DNA of 64,000 bases from Prionace glauca (lineage: Eukaryota > Chordata > Chondrichthyes > Carcharhiniformes > Carcharhinidae). This document shows, piece after piece, positions 42,188 through 54,235 of the stretch (position 1 is the first letter of the stretch; each line of letters begins with the position of its first letter). Location of the stretch: the NCBI GenBank assembly GCA_037974335.1, contig CM075760.1:40402603-40466602 (forward strand). Direction: 5' to 3'. Below the pieces are notes generated by a model. The model was given only the letters and a program-made list of their open reading frames with translations. It did no database searches and was not told the DNA's origin. Both the position numbers and the translations under genes were made by a program.

Positions 42188-42645
42188 AGAGGAGGAAAGA
42201 TTAAATAGACGGGGCCTGTACTCGTTGGAGTTTAGAAGACTGAGGGGGGATTCTGATAGAGACTTACAAGATAATGAAGGGGCTAGATAGGGTAGAGGTA
42301 GAGAGATTCTTTTCACTTAGAAAGGAAACCAGAATTAGAGGGCACAGCCTCAAAATAAGGTTCGTGGGGGGAGCAGTTTAGAACAGAGTTGAGGAGGAAC
42401 TTCTTCTCTCAGAAAGTGGTGAATCTCTGGAATTCTCTGCCCATTGAAGTGGTGGAGGCAATCTCCTTGAATATGTTTAAGTCACGGATAGATAGATTTC
42501 TGATGGATAAGGGAATTGAGGGTTATGGGGAGCAGGCGGGAAAGTGGAACTGATCCACTTCAGATCAGCCATGATCTTATTGAATGGTGGGGCAGGCTCG
42601 AACGGCTAGATGACCTACTCCTGTTCCTATTTCTTATGTTCTTAC
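42188..42645 (+). mobile_element. CR1-like LINE 3' end
   Basis: Contains 'acggggcctgtactcgttgg', 'ggaacttcttctctcagaaag', 'tctctggaattctctgccca' and the tail 'cctatttcttatgttcttac', matching 13500-13942. Confidence 0.88.
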
Positions 42646-43420
42646 AATATTAGCTTTTATCAAAAACGTTTGGATTTAGGAAATATCTTAATGCAGGAAA
42701 GTGAGATATTAAGTGGCAAAATGTTTCCTGATTTCGCCCCTGAAAGTCTTAAACATTAAACATCGTTTAAAATCCAATTTGCTGAAATCTCGGACTCCCC
42801 AACCAGTAGCAAATGTTCCTGTTTATCAACCTTCTCCGCTTGGGAATGATCAAGTCACTCCTTAACTAAATTCTAGCGTTTTAAAGTTGAACACCATCTA
42901 CACTGTTAAACGGGCACTCCCAACATACATATAGTTTACAGAGTAAAATGTCTTCTCCTCCTGTTCTGTTCAAGGATTTTTAAATGCTGATTTTTAATTT
43001 TATGAAAAACAGAATATAAATGTTGTCGGTTCTGATTGCGGACTCTTCCCTATTTCAATCATTGATCTCAGATCTTCACATTTTAAAAATAAATATTAAG
43101 CTCCGAATGTATTTTTCGGTCTCTCACTGTTTGCGCATAAAGACATTCATTGGTTAACCCTTACTCTTAGCATATGGACATTTATAAACAACATGGTTCA
43201 TTGAATTTTAATTCTAAGGTGTGTTAACTTACATTTCCCTGCACTGAAAACATCCACTAGTTTTATCCATTCACAAAATATTAATATTTCTTTGCAAATT
43301 GATGCTTCCAGCTATGCTGCTACAATTCCGTTTCTGTGTTATTTGCAAACTAACATATTCAGCATTCAATCACATTCTATCACATTGTCTTAACAAATGC
43401 AACTAAACTGCATATCATCC
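42646..43420. other. J-C intron, no gene or named repeat
   Basis: AT-rich unique-looking sequence. As one of the few non-repeat stretches of the J-C intron it is a place to look for an enhancer. Confidence 0.35.
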
Positions 43421-43424
43421 TGCA

Positions 43425-44700
43425 TAGGCATGTGTGTGTGTGTGTGTGTGTGTGTTTGTGTGTGAGTGTGTTTGTACGCCTGCATGCCTCTATGTCCATA
43501 CTCTGTGTGAGTATCTGCGGCATATATATGTATTCAAATCTCGAAGCAGAATAGGAGCAGGTATGGCAATTTAGCCCACCGATACTGACCGAATATTCAA
43601 ATTGATCATGGCACACACACACGTGCACTCACGCACATTAATATTTTGTTATACACAAACATAGCATTTGCCTTCCTCATTGTTTGCTGCACCTGCATGC
43701 TAGCTTTTAGTTACGTGGAAGTCAACTCTTTTCAACTTCACACTGTTTAGGAAATACTCTATATTTCTTTGTTTTTCCAACTATAGTGGATAACTTCATA
43801 ATTAGTCACTTTTTATCCCAACTGCTATGTCGTTGCACACTCGCTCAGCTTGTCCAAATTCCCTTGAAACCCTCATTGCATCCTCCTCTCCATTTTTTCT
43901 TTGTCATCAGCAAGGTTTCAACTATTTCATTTGGTCCCCTCATCAAGTTTCTGCATGTGTTTCAGTCTCTGTGTTTGTTTCTGGGCATGTCTGTTTCTCA
44001 ATACCTCAGCCTGTGTGTCTCTGGGTGTCTCTAGGTGTGTGTGTGTGTGTGTGTGTGTTTGCGTGTGTGTGTGTTTGTATGCCTGTGTGCCTATATGTCT
44101 ATGCTTGTCTTCGTGAGTGCCTACGGCATGCAAATGTACTTCATTCTTAAGAGCAGGAGTAAGCCATTTGACCCACAAATAATGCTCCAACATTCAAACA
44201 GATCATGATGCGCGCGCGCGCACACACACACACACACACAAAAAAACACACACATACACACACGTGTACACTCATATTCCTATTTTATTAGACAAATATG
44301 TGACATTTGTCTTCCACGTGTCTTGCTGTGCCTACATGCTAGTTTTTAGTGACCCGTGAACAAGGACATTCTCTGGCAACAACTCTGTCCAATCTTGCCC
44401 CGCTTAGGATCTACTCTGCCTTTCTGGTATTTTTTGTCCTGCCACAGTGGATAATTTCACACATATTCAGTTTTTATTCCATCTGCCATGTTCTTGCCCA
44501 TTGACTCAGCCTGCCTCAATCCCCTTCAAATCACCCATGTACCCTCCTCACCATTATGTGTGGGTCATAAGCAAGATTGGAAATATTTTATCCGGTCCCC
44601 AAATCTAGTTTGTCTGTGTTTGTGTGTGGTTCTGGTGTCTGTATGACTCTCAATGTCTCAATGTGTCTCTGCGTTTGTGTATCTGGATATGACTGCCTCG
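43425..44700 (-). repeat. Two tandem copies of a roughly 600-bp unit with TG/CA tracts
   Basis: Each unit has a TG tract, the block 'gcctgtgtgcctatatgtct' type, a CA tract and a minus-strand LINE piece (reverse of the RT FADD region: 'cccctcatcaag', 'gtggataacttcata'). Copy A is about 43425-44030 and copy B about 44031-44700. A third partial copy lies at 45045-45400. Copies are diverged. Confidence 0.65.
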
Positions 44701-44714
44701 AAATGCATGTGTGT

Positions 44715-45084
44715 GTGTCATAAAGTCATAGAATCAAGGTTAACAACATGGAAACGTGGCTTTGGACCAACTTGTTCATGCTGCCCTTTTCATAAAGCCT
44801 TAAGCTAATCCCAATTGCCCGCATTTGGCCCATGTCCCCCTATTCCCATTTTACTCGTGTAACTATCTGAATGCTTTTTAAAAGACAAAATTATACCCGT
44901 CGCTACTAATACCACTGGCAATTTGTTCAGACATTCACCACCCACTGTGTGAAAAGAAATGCCCCTCTGGGCACTTATGTATTTCCCTCTCTCTCTCTCC
45001 CTCACCTTAAACCTATGTCCTCTAGTCACTCTCAATACCTCAAGTCTGTTTCTCTCTGTGTGTCTCTAGATCTGTGTGTGTGTT

Positions 45085-45142
<58 letters not shown>

Positions 45143-46740
45143 CCTGTGTGCCTCTATGTCTATATTTGTCTTTGTGGATGTCGACGGCGTGCAAATATAC
45201 TTCATTCTCAAAGGAACGTAAGAGCAGGCGTAGACCATTTGGGTCACAAATAATGCTCCAACAACACGCACACTCATACACAGATACACACACACACCAA
45301 CACACAAGCGCACACACACATACACACGAGTACACTCATATTCCTATTTTGTTAGACAAATATGCAGCATTTGCAGAATCCCTAACTTTAGTAAAAGATA
45401 TTGACTATCTAGCAGATCTGTACCCCTCATTATTTTATAGACATCTATGATGTCATCACTCAGTCTTCTACGCGCCAGAGAAAAAGTCGCAGTCTATCCA
45501 ACCTCTCCTTATAGCTGAAACCATCAAGTCCCGGCAGCATCCTAGAAAATTTTTTCTGCAGTTTATAGTTTAATAATATCCTTTCTATATTAGAGTGACC
45601 AAGGCTGTACACAGTATTCAAAGTTGGCCTCACCAATATCTTATACAATTTCAACTAGACGTCCCAACTCCGGTATTCAGTGGTCTGACCAATGAAACCA
45701 AGCATGCTAAATGCTGTCATCACCACTCTATCCACCTGTGGACAGAAGAGCTATGAACCGATGCCCCGAAATCTCCTTGTTCTGTAACTCTTCCCAAAGC
45801 CTTACCATTAACTGAGTAAGTCCTGCCCTCATTCAATCTACCAGAATGCCTCACCTCTCACTTATCTAAGTAACACTCCATCTGCCAGTCGGCAGCACAC
45901 TGGCTCAATTGATCAAGATCCCATTGCAATTCTTCACTGTCCATTCTGCACAAATCTCGGTGTAATCAGCAAGCTTACTAACTATGCCTCCTATATTTTC
46001 GTCAAATCATTAATGTAGATGACAAATAACCGTGGACCCAGCACTGATCCCTGGGGCCCACTTCTGGTCACAGGCCTCCAGTTTGAAAAACAACTCTGTA
46101 CAACAAATCTCTGGCTTCTGTCATCAAATCAATTTTGTATACATTTAGCTTCCTCACCGTGGATCCCGTGAGATTTAACCTTATGCAACAACCTACCATG
46201 CGATACCTTGTCAAAAATCCATATAGGCAACGACTGCACTGCCCTCATCAACCTTCTTGGCTATACCTTAAAAAAAACTCAATCAAATTTGTGAGAAATG
46301 ATTTTCCACTCACAAAGCCATGCTGACTGTCCCTAATCAACCCTTGCATCTCTAAATGCTTGTAGATCCCATCTCTCAAAATATGTTCCAAAACTTAACC
46401 ACCACAGATGTCAGGCTCAATGGCTTGCAGTTCCCAAACTTTTCCCTGCAGTCATTTTTAAACAAAGACACAACATTTGCCGCCCTCCAATCTTCAGCAC
46501 GTTACCTGTGACCAACGATGATTCAAATTTCTCTGCTCGGGGACCCACAAATTCCTCCCTAGCCTCCCACAATATCCTGGGATACATTTCATCAGGCCCA
46601 GAGGATTTATCTACCTCAATGCGCTTTGTGACTTGCAGCACCTCCTTCTCTGTAATATGTACAATCCTCAAGACATCACTATTTATTTCCCGAGTTCCAT
46701 AATATCCATGCTTTTCTCAATAGTAAATACTGAAGAGAAA
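44715..46740 (-). mobile_element. CR1-like LINE, minus strand, split by a TG/CA unit
   Basis: On the minus strand: EVDKSSGPDEMYPRILWEA (46620-46560), the FADD region around 46020-45880, LVRPTLNTVYSLGHSNIER (45630-45575), then after an interruption (45045-45440) RGHRFKVRERERGKYISAQRG and the 3' end at 44715-44740 ('agtcatagaatcaag'). It belongs to the same 3'-end family as 541-1403. Frames are broken. Confidence 0.85.
45045..45400. repeat. TG/CA microsatellite unit inserted in the LINE
   Basis: A TG run (45073-45139) and CA runs (45270-45325) flank 'gcctgtgtgcctctatgtct' and 'caaataatgctccaacaaca', matching units A and B at 43425-44700. Confidence 0.75.
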
Positions 46741-46758
46741 TATTCGTTTAGGATCTCA

Positions 46759-46895
46759 CCTGTGTGTGTGTGTGTTTGTGCGTTTGTGTACATATGTGTC
46801 CGTGCATGTACGTGTGTCTGAGTATGTGCCTGGACGTGTGTGTGTGTGTGTGTGAGTGTGTCTGTGTATATGTGTGTGTGTGTGTCAGAGAGAGG
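46759..46895. repeat. TG-rich microsatellite
   Basis: Interrupted TG repeats ending about 205 bases before TRDC exon 1. Confidence 0.9.
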
Positions 46896-47100
46896 GAGAA
46901 AGAGTCATCACCCCTCAGCCTTCTCGGTGCCGAGGGAAAAAGGCCAAACAGATCCAGTCTCAGCGTTCGGTAAATTAATGGAGAAACTTACATATGGCTA
47001 AGGCACAGAAAAAAATGCGGTCTAATCGAATGGCACAGCAGGTTGGAGGAGGTCACCCTGTTGGATCCTGATTCTTTCCTTTTATTTCTTAAATTTTCAG

Positions 47101-50100
47101 AGGTGAAAGACCCGGAAAAACCAAAATTGAGGGTCTTTTATCCGCCAGTGCCACCGGGAACCCCCGGCACCAACACAGCTGCAGTATGCTTGGCCTCAGA
47201 CTTCTCCCCCAAGGCAATCGAGCTCTCCCTGTACATCGGATCCAACCAGGGGGACAATGTGACAAGATCCAGCGTCCTATTGGAGAGCGGGAATTACAGG
47301 AGCTCGGGTTTCCTCTCTTTCCCCCAATCTGAGAAATCGCCAAACATCACGTGCAAGGCAGTTCACAATAATAAAAATTACTCAGTAAACATCCCGCCCG
47401 CAGCTGAAATTGGTAAGTTTATTTTATTTCCATTCATGTGATGTGGGTGTTGTTGCCATGGCCAGCATTTATTGCTTATCCTAAATTGCCCTTCAGCAGA
47501 GGGCATTTAAGAGTCACATGCCAGCCAGACCATGTAGGGACAACACATTTCCTTCCCTAAAGGACATTAGTGAACCAGATGAGTTTTAATGATAATCAGC
47601 AATGGTTTCACGGTCATCATGAGACTTTTAATTCCATTTTTAAGAAATATTCAAGTTTCACATCTACAATACCCAGATCAGTATCCTGGGTCGCTGGATT
47701 GTTAGCCCAGCGATAATGCCACTGAGCCACTGCCTCCTCCGAGAATGTTTTATGATAGGAAGAACGTTCACCAAAGTATAATCCATCCTTTTAACGACTG
47801 AAGGACTCTTGTGTCATCGTCACTCAAAAGGTAGTCATTTTTGAAAGATTACCTGACTAATGATTAAATGTCATTTATTTTAGCCTCAGGACTTCACTGC
47901 AGGATTTCCTCAGTGTCTCAGACCTAACCAGCTTCAGTTATTTCATCAATCACTTTCAATCCATTATAAGGTCAGAAGTTGGGATGTTCGCTGATGACTG
48001 AACAATGTTCAGCACCATTCAAGCCACCTCAGATCTTGAACTAGTGCATTACAACGGCAGCAATAGCTGGACAATATCTAGGCTTTGGCTGGCAAGCTGC
48101 AAATAACATTTGCGCCACACATTTCCAGGCAATGACCAACTCCAACAGGTAAAAAAGCTAACAATCGGCTCTTGACAATTAATAGTATTACCATGACTGA
48201 AACAAAGAGCAAAGAACAAAGACAATTACAGCACAGGAATGGGCCCTTCGGCCCTCCAAGCCTGCAGCGGCCATGCTACCCGACTTAACTAAAACCCCCT
48301 ACGCTTCCGGGGACCATACCTCTCTATTCCCATCCTGTTCATGTATTTGTCCAGACACTCCTTAAAACTCACTACCGTATCTGCTTCCACTACCACTCCC
48401 GGTAACGAGTTTCAGGTATCCATCACCCTATATGTAAAAAACCTGCCTCGTACATCTCTGTTAAAGCTTCCTCCTCGCACCTTAAACCGATGCTTCCCAG
48501 TAATTCACTCTTCCACCCTGGGAAAAAGCTTCTGACTATCCAATTATACATACCTCTCATAATCTTGTAGACTTATATCAGGTCAACCCCCACTATGAAC
48601 ATCCTGCGGGTTAAGGTTGCTCAGAAACTGGACTGGACTATCCATATAAGTGCAGAGACTGCAAGAGCATGTCGGAGATCGGGAACCCTGTGGTGAATAA
48701 CGTATCTCCTAATTCCCCAAATCCTCTGCACCATCCACAAGACATAATCATGAGTGTGGTAGTGTGTTCGCCATTTGCCTGGATGAGTGCAGCTCCAACA
48801 ACACACAGAAATTTGACACGACCTAGGGCAAAGCAGCTCCAGTTGTTTAAAAGTTTATTTATTAGTGTCACAAGCAGGCTTACGTTAAACTGCAATGACA
48901 TTACTGTGAAAATCCTGTAGTCGCCACACTCTGCACCTGTTCGGGTGCACTGAGGGATAATTTAACACGGCCAATGCATCTAACCAGCACGTCTTTCAGA
49001 CTGTGGGAGGAAACTGGAGCACCTGGATCAAACCCACACTGACACGGGGAAAATGTGTAGACTCTGCACAGACAGTCACCCAAGCCGGGAATCGAACCCA
49101 GGTCCCTGACGCTGTGGCGGGGAGGGGTGGGAGTTGGTTGGCCGCAGTACTAATCACTGTACCACTGTGCCGCTCTAGCATTAAGTGGTCTATTCACAAA
49201 CATCCACTTCTTCCACCACCCAAGCACAATGGCAGCAGTGTGCACCTTCCACAGGATACACAGCAGTAACTCTCCAAGTCTCCTTCGGCTGAATCATCCA
49301 AACTCATGGCCGTTATCATCTCGGAGGACAAGGGCAGCAGATACCTGGGAACACCATTATTATAAGTTCCCCTCCAAGTCACTCAGCATCCTGACTTGGA
49401 AATGTTTCGGCAGTCCCTTCACTGTCGCTGGGTCAAAATGGTGGAACGTCTTCCCTAACAGCACTATGTGTGTACGTACACCTTACAGACTGCTGAGGTT
49501 CAAGCAGGGAATTCACAACCATCTTCTGAAGGTGGCAATTAGGGATTGGAAATAAATGCTGACCTGCCAACGATATCCACATTCCGTAAATTAAGGAAAA
49601 TAATAAAAGCTGACTATTACAATTCAGGGCAGTGTCCAGGACCGGCAGCTGCTGGTTCATCACCGAATTTAGGAAAGTATGAAATACTAACCAGGATATA
49701 GGAGAATCCCGCTCCTCTGGAGAAATGCCCAGACATCATTAATCCACTGCAGAGCTGAAATCAGGCCTCGGTTTCACGACTTCTTCGGAAGATAGTGAAA
49801 TACTGCACCGGTGGAATGGTCTGGATTCTGGGGTTTAATCCCTGTTGGGTAATCGAGCCTGCACTCTTTGATTTGCCGAACTAAATGGCAGAGCTACCAA
49901 TGTTTCTCCGTTGTGAATAATCAAGTGAACAAGTCCAATCTTGCTGTTTGATTCTTACTTTGTTCGTGGCTATTGATTATGACAACAACATTCTTCGAAG
50001 TGATATTGAGAGCAAACATGGTTACAGTAATGTCACTTGCTCACCGAATAAGTCAAATGTCTTTTTAGCCCTTCCAGATGAACCTCAATGCCTCACAAGT

Positions 50101-50657
50101 CGAAATGATTCCTCGACAGAATTAAGTGTCACGGAAAACGGTATGTGTTTTATTCAACATTTATCAAAGTAAAATATTTGCAAATAGATTAATAAGTGGA
50201 CACATATGCCCGGATACAGACCCGGAGATCAAATGATAAACATATAGTGAGATGGGGAGAAAGATAGATTGTCACACAGAGTGAGGGAGAGAGATATATA
50301 AATCCAGGGAAAGAGAGGAGGCATGGGGTTGGAGAGAGAGAAATTCAGAGTGAAGGAGAGATGAAGACAGATAGACAGATAGGCGGGCCGGCAGACTGAC
50401 GGAGGGACAGGGATGGACAGACGGACGAAAGTCAAGCAGTTAGATAATGAAAAAAAAAATCACATTAGTGGTATACAGTTGTTTTTCAATTCCACATGAT
50501 ATATGCATTACACCAGATCTATCATTTTTTTCTCTTATTTTGGCAGATCGAATGAGGGCGAACTTCTTGTCTTTGACGGTGATGGGGCTCAGGATTTTGT
50601 TTTTCAAGAGCATTGCCTTCAATGTCATGATGACGGCCAGAGTGTGGCTATTTTGAG
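47101..50657 (+). CDS. TRDC: TCR delta constant region, three coding exons
   Basis: Exon 1 (47101-47412), after TTTTCAG, encodes the constant Ig domain: VKDPEKPKLRVFYPPVPPG, TAAVCLASDFSPKAIELSL, SGNYRSSGFLSF and PNITCKAVHNNKNYSV. Both domain cysteines are present, with N-glycosylation sequons N-V-T, N-I-T and N-Y-S. Exon 2 (50069-50140) is a connecting peptide, ALPDEPQCLTSRNDSS, whose cysteine could link to the gamma chain. Exon 3 (coding 50547-50656) encodes the membrane span LSLTVMGLRILFFKSIAFN then VMMTARVWLF and stop; the G-L-R-x-L-F-x-K-x-x-A-x-N pattern with basic Arg and Lys for CD3 pairing is typical of TCR delta. All junctions keep frame (phase 1). The stop is one base before a GTAAGG donor, so the 3' UTR lies in a further exon not located here. 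It would be expressed at the surface of gamma-delta T cells. Confidence 0.96.
47436..47745 (-). mobile_element. SINE-B copy in TRDC intron 1
   Basis: Minus-strand SINE-B beginning with the shared tail 'ccagcatttattgcttatcc' and ending at the tRNA-like head near 47700-47745. Confidence 0.85.
47746..48200. other. TRDC intron 1, no gene seen
   Basis: Contains a short piece related to dispersed repeats (47930-48130) but no recognisable coding motif. Confidence 0.35.
48205..48604 (-). mobile_element. LINE 3' end, minus strand
   Basis: Starts with the reverse of a LINE tail ('gcccttcggccctccaagcc') and continues with the reverse of its C-terminal ORF2. The same family recurs at 50780-51050 and 53150-54235. 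Confidence 0.8.
48605..49590 (+). mobile_element. LINE-D, C-terminal RT end, split by a SINE
   Basis: The first part (48605-48845) has 'cagaaactggactggactat' and frames P-F-A-W-M-S-A-A-P-T-T. A minus-strand SINE-A (48848-49178) interrupts. The second part encodes AAVCTFHRIHSSNSPSLLRL, RTRAADTWEHHYYKFPSK and FTVAGSKWWNVFPNSTM to 49555. The 3' end 'ggcaattagggattggaaataaatgctgacctg' (split) resembles the SINE-B tail. A different LINE lineage from the CR1-like copies. Confidence 0.7.
48848..49178 (-). mobile_element. SINE-A copy, minus strand, inside LINE-D
   Basis: Reverse of the full SINE-A: tail 'attagtgtcacaagcaggct', body 'ttcagactgtgggaggaaac', B-box-like 'ccgggaatcgaacccaggtc' and head to 49178. 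Confidence 0.9.
49591..50068. other. TRDC intron 1, 3' part, no gene seen
   Basis: No repeat or coding motif recognised. It ends at the CTTTTTAG acceptor of exon 2. Confidence 0.4.
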
Positions 50658-50663
50658 GTAAGG
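50658..50663 (+). other. Splice donor directly after the TRDC stop
   Basis: The stop TGA (50654-50656) is followed by one G and then GTAAGG. It implies a separate 3' UTR exon, as is known for mammalian TRDC and TRAC. The acceptor and poly-A site were not identified. Confidence 0.7.
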
Positions 50664-50779
50664 ACAGTCTCCTAAATGCGTGCCCGAAAAGACAAAGTGA
50701 CGGCATCTCGCGAGGCTACTGTGGCAGGCGCTGAAGCTAACCCGCGGAGTGAATATTAACTTGGATGCATTTAGACAAA

Positions 50780-51050
50780 CGAAATCTTATTCCCCTGCTC
50801 CATCCTCATCGTTTTTCATCCCGCTCCCCCCAACCCCCGCTCCCAATCGCAGCCTTGACTTCTTAAACCTCTCCTGAGTAAAAAATATGCCTTGTACATC
50901 TGCATTAAACTTTGCCCTTCGCACCTGAAACCTATGCCCCCTGGTAACTGACTCTTCTACCCTGGGAAAAAGCTTCTGACTATCCATTCTGTCCATGCCT
51001 CTCATAATCTTGTAGACTTCTTTCAGGTCAACTCTCACTATCAACATCCT
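50780..51050 (-). mobile_element. LINE C-terminal fragment, minus strand
   Basis: The minus strand reads RVDLKEVYKIMRGMDRMDSQKLFPRVEESVTRGHRFQVRRAK (split), the LINE C-terminal region. It is paired with a LINE-D piece at 51045-51200, repeating the junction seen at 48604. Confidence 0.75.
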
Positions 51051-51200
51051 GAGGGTTAACGTTGCTCAGAAACTGGACTGGACTATCCATATAAGCGCTC
51101 TAGCTGCAAGAGCATGTCGGAGATTGGGAATCCTGTGCTGAATAACGTATCTCTTAATCCCCCAAATCCTCTGCACCAACCACAAGACATAATCATTTGT
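51045..51200 (+). repeat. Second copy of the LINE/LINE-D junction
   Basis: 'ttgctcagaaactggactgg' to 'aaccacaagacataatcat' matches 48615-48750, including the adjoining minus-strand LINE. Confidence 0.85.
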
Positions 51201-52635
51201 GTTTGATTATGGGTGTCACTGACTAGTCTCGCCTTTTACGCCCATCCCCGAGTCTTGAGCTGTGTGGCTCTTACGGAGAGTCGGACAATATATTTTTAAA
51301 ACTCAGTCGGTTGGTGCTCACTGATCCCCCTCTCTGCTCTCGGCCGTTGCCTCTCTCTCTTTGGCCCCTTCCTGCTCCCTCACACCTCATGGGCCTTTTA
51401 GCCCATCCCCTGGTCTTGAGCTGTGAGGCTCTTTCAGAGAGACTCTATCAGCCAAATCGCATCCTTCTGCACTATAGGGGTTCTTGTGCACTTGCATTGG
51501 TTTATGAGAATATTAATGGAGACCCTAAAGATAAAACGTGTTCTTTGCTTGCTCATCTTTGACATACTACCACTGTTGCCCCTTTCATCCCAAACAGAAC
51601 TTCGTTGGAGGATGAAATGGATTCAGGTGTGAATTCATTGACGGGGCATCAAAATTCAGACTCGTTCTGATCACAGATTCCACTTCAAGCAATTCAATCT
51701 CGCTTGTATTAAATGGCGGCTTAATTTTAAAGATCCTTATTTCGGTAACTTTTTTCCACTGTTGTTTTGATTTGAAACTCGTGGTTCTGCATGATTTCTA
51801 CTGCTAATGCGACACAAACATTTCAATTATGTATTTTAGCAACAGCGTGGAGCTTACATTTATATGGTTTCTGCCTGCATTAGTGTCGGACACATTTTTG
51901 AAAACAGCATTTTCAATTTTAGGACATGTAGATCTTCGATTTTTATAATCTTTGCTTAAAATAGCAGAATCCTATTGCAGAGAAAGCAGCCACTCAGCCC
52001 ATAGTGACAGTGCCAGCCCCTTCACAGGGCAATCTAGCTAATGGAACCTCATCTTTCCCTTTTGGTTATTTTATTCAGATAGTTATTTTGAACATTGTAT
52101 TTTTATTGCATGCAATTTAAGAGCGGAAGATACACTTAATCAGCAAGGGTCTGATCGGATTTTCATCAGACTCGATAACTCAGTAGTTCGATTTGAATGG
52201 CGAACAGGGAAGCAGGGAAATGACCCCTACCTGATCCATTCAGTTTTAGTCAATCTGCGTTCCTTTGTTAGTATTTCAAGATCAAGTGGAGGGAAGGGTA
52301 AGTTTGACTGCCTGGAGTTACTTCTCTGAATCAAAGGAAGTCGATCAGAGCGAATATTAGGCGGCTACTGGATGCCACCCGCTTTTAGACTGCAGCCAAG
52401 GTGATGTTCTCGCTCCCATGCTTAATCTTGGACTCCAGAGTTTTCTCCCAGTGCCACCCCAGCCTGTACATCCGGGTCCTTAGAGATAATGGAGACACCA
52501 CCTGCCACTATGTAGAGTTTTATCATTACACGGGTTTTCACAAGTAAGATGAGCAGGAGTTTTTGAACATTTCTCCATTAGCATAGCCTAAAATCAATCT
52601 ATCTGATACACAGTGCTCTCAGGTTATTTCACAAA
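51201..52635. other. 3' flank of TRDC, no gene recognised
   Basis: Candidate location of the TRDC 3' UTR exon, but no acceptor can be chosen with confidence. Small repeat-head fragments occur at 51970-52040. Confidence 0.35.
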
Positions 52636-52639
52636 TGGG

Positions 52640-52810
52640 ACGTTCATACACGTTTAAGATCTTCCGGTTAGGCAGGGGAAGCGAGACTTATGGGGATAAA
52701 ATGGTGAAGTGGAGTTGAGGATAATATCAAACCAGCCATGACTTCATTAAAAGGCCAGGCAGACCCGGTGGCCTGAATGGTCCACTTCTGCTCCTCTGTC
52801 TTAATGGCTC
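52640..52810 (+). mobile_element. LINE 3' tail fragment
   Basis: 'gcaggggaagcgagacttatgg', 'accagccatgacttcattaa' and 'ggtccacttctgctcctct' match the tail of the 13208-13942 family. Confidence 0.65.
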
Positions 52811-53149
52811 CTGCTTCGTTAATCACAGTTTTATGCATATCTATCACCTTCTTCTTTTGTCATATGCATTGCAATTAATATTGAATAAATTTGCAATCTT
52901 TAATGAAGGGTGTCTTCTGTCTCTTTGTTAATGCGATGGCAAAACATGCATTTGGTTTGGTCAACAGAGCGTACTTGTCATCACGCAGCACAAATGGAGG
53001 CCACTCGGCCCATCGTGAGGATACCAGCTCCCCATGGCAGATCCCACCAATTGGAGCCAATTTATTTTTTGAAGTCTAACAATTGAAAGTTCGCAGGTTT
53101 GAAGCTCCTGGTCTCAGGGCTGAGGTTCATTCGCTCGATGGCCATTCCA

Positions 53150-54235
53150 GTTTAAAGAACAAAGAAAATTATAGCACAGAAAGAGGAACTTCGTCCCACC
53201 TCCCCCCCCCCCCCGCCTCCCGACACCCCCTCCCCCAAAGCTGCTGCCCAACTGAACTAAAATTCCGTATCCTTCCAGAAACCATATCCTTCTATTTCCA
53301 TTCTATACAGTATTGCCCAGTCGCCCCTGAAAAGTCACTATTGTATCTGCTTCCACAATTCCCCCCGGCAGCGAGTTCCAGGCACCCACTATCTTCTGTG
53401 TAAAAAACTTGCCTCGTACATCTCCTTTAAACTTTGTCCATCGCACCTTAAAAGTATGCCCTCGAGTAATTGAGTCTTCCACCCTGCGGAAAAGCTGACT
53501 ATCCACTCTGTCCATGCCTCTCATAATCTTGTACACTTTGTTCAGGTCACCCAACAACCTCCGTTGTTCCAGGGAGAACAACACAAGTTTCTCCAACCTC
53601 TCCTCATTGCTAATGCCCTCCATAAAAGGCAACATCTGATAAATCTTTTGTGTACCGTCTCCAAAGCCTCCACATCTTTCTGGTAGTGTAGATACCAAAA
53701 TTGAACACGTTGTTCCCAGTGCGGCCTAACTAAGTTTCTATAAATCTGCAACATGACTTGCCAATTTTTAAACTCAATGCCCCAGCTGATGAAGGCAAGC
53801 ATGTCGTATGCCTTCTTAGCTGCCTTTCCCAAATGCGTTGCACTTTCAGTGACCTGTGTACCTGTACACACGGATCCCTCTGCCTATCAATACTCTTACA
53901 AGTGCTGCCATTTTTGTATTTTCCCTATCTGTATTAGACCTTCTAAAATGTATTATCTCACATTTGTCTGGCTTAAGGTCCATCTGCCATCTCTTTGTCC
54001 AAGTCTCTAACAGATCTATACCCTGCTGTGTCCTCTGATGGTTCTCACTGTTATCCACAAATTTACCAATACGCAAATCTACTAGCCTTTGTTCTGTCTG
54101 CAAGTGTACTAATCAATCCAGTTGCATTTTCCTCCAAATCAGTTATGCATATTGCAAACGTCAAAGGTCCTAGCACTGATCCCTGATGAATGCCACTTCT
54201 CACAGCCTCCATTCTGAAACACTTTTTCTTTTAGG
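53150..54235 (-). mobile_element. CR1-like LINE 3' portion, minus strand
   Basis: Minus-strand frames: LETWTKRWQMDLKPDKCEIIHF (54020-53950), AYDMLAFISWGIEFKNW and NLVRPHWEQRVQFWYLHYQKDVEALE (53820-53680), then LPFMEGISNEERLEKL, VYKIMRGMDRVDSQLF and the C-terminus near 53303. A poly-C run (53203-53216) lies near its 3' end. FADD has decayed. Not functional. Confidence 0.85.

Noticed and set aside
45032-45450. Open frames rich in C-V or H-T
   Set aside because: Translation of TG/CA tracts, not genes.
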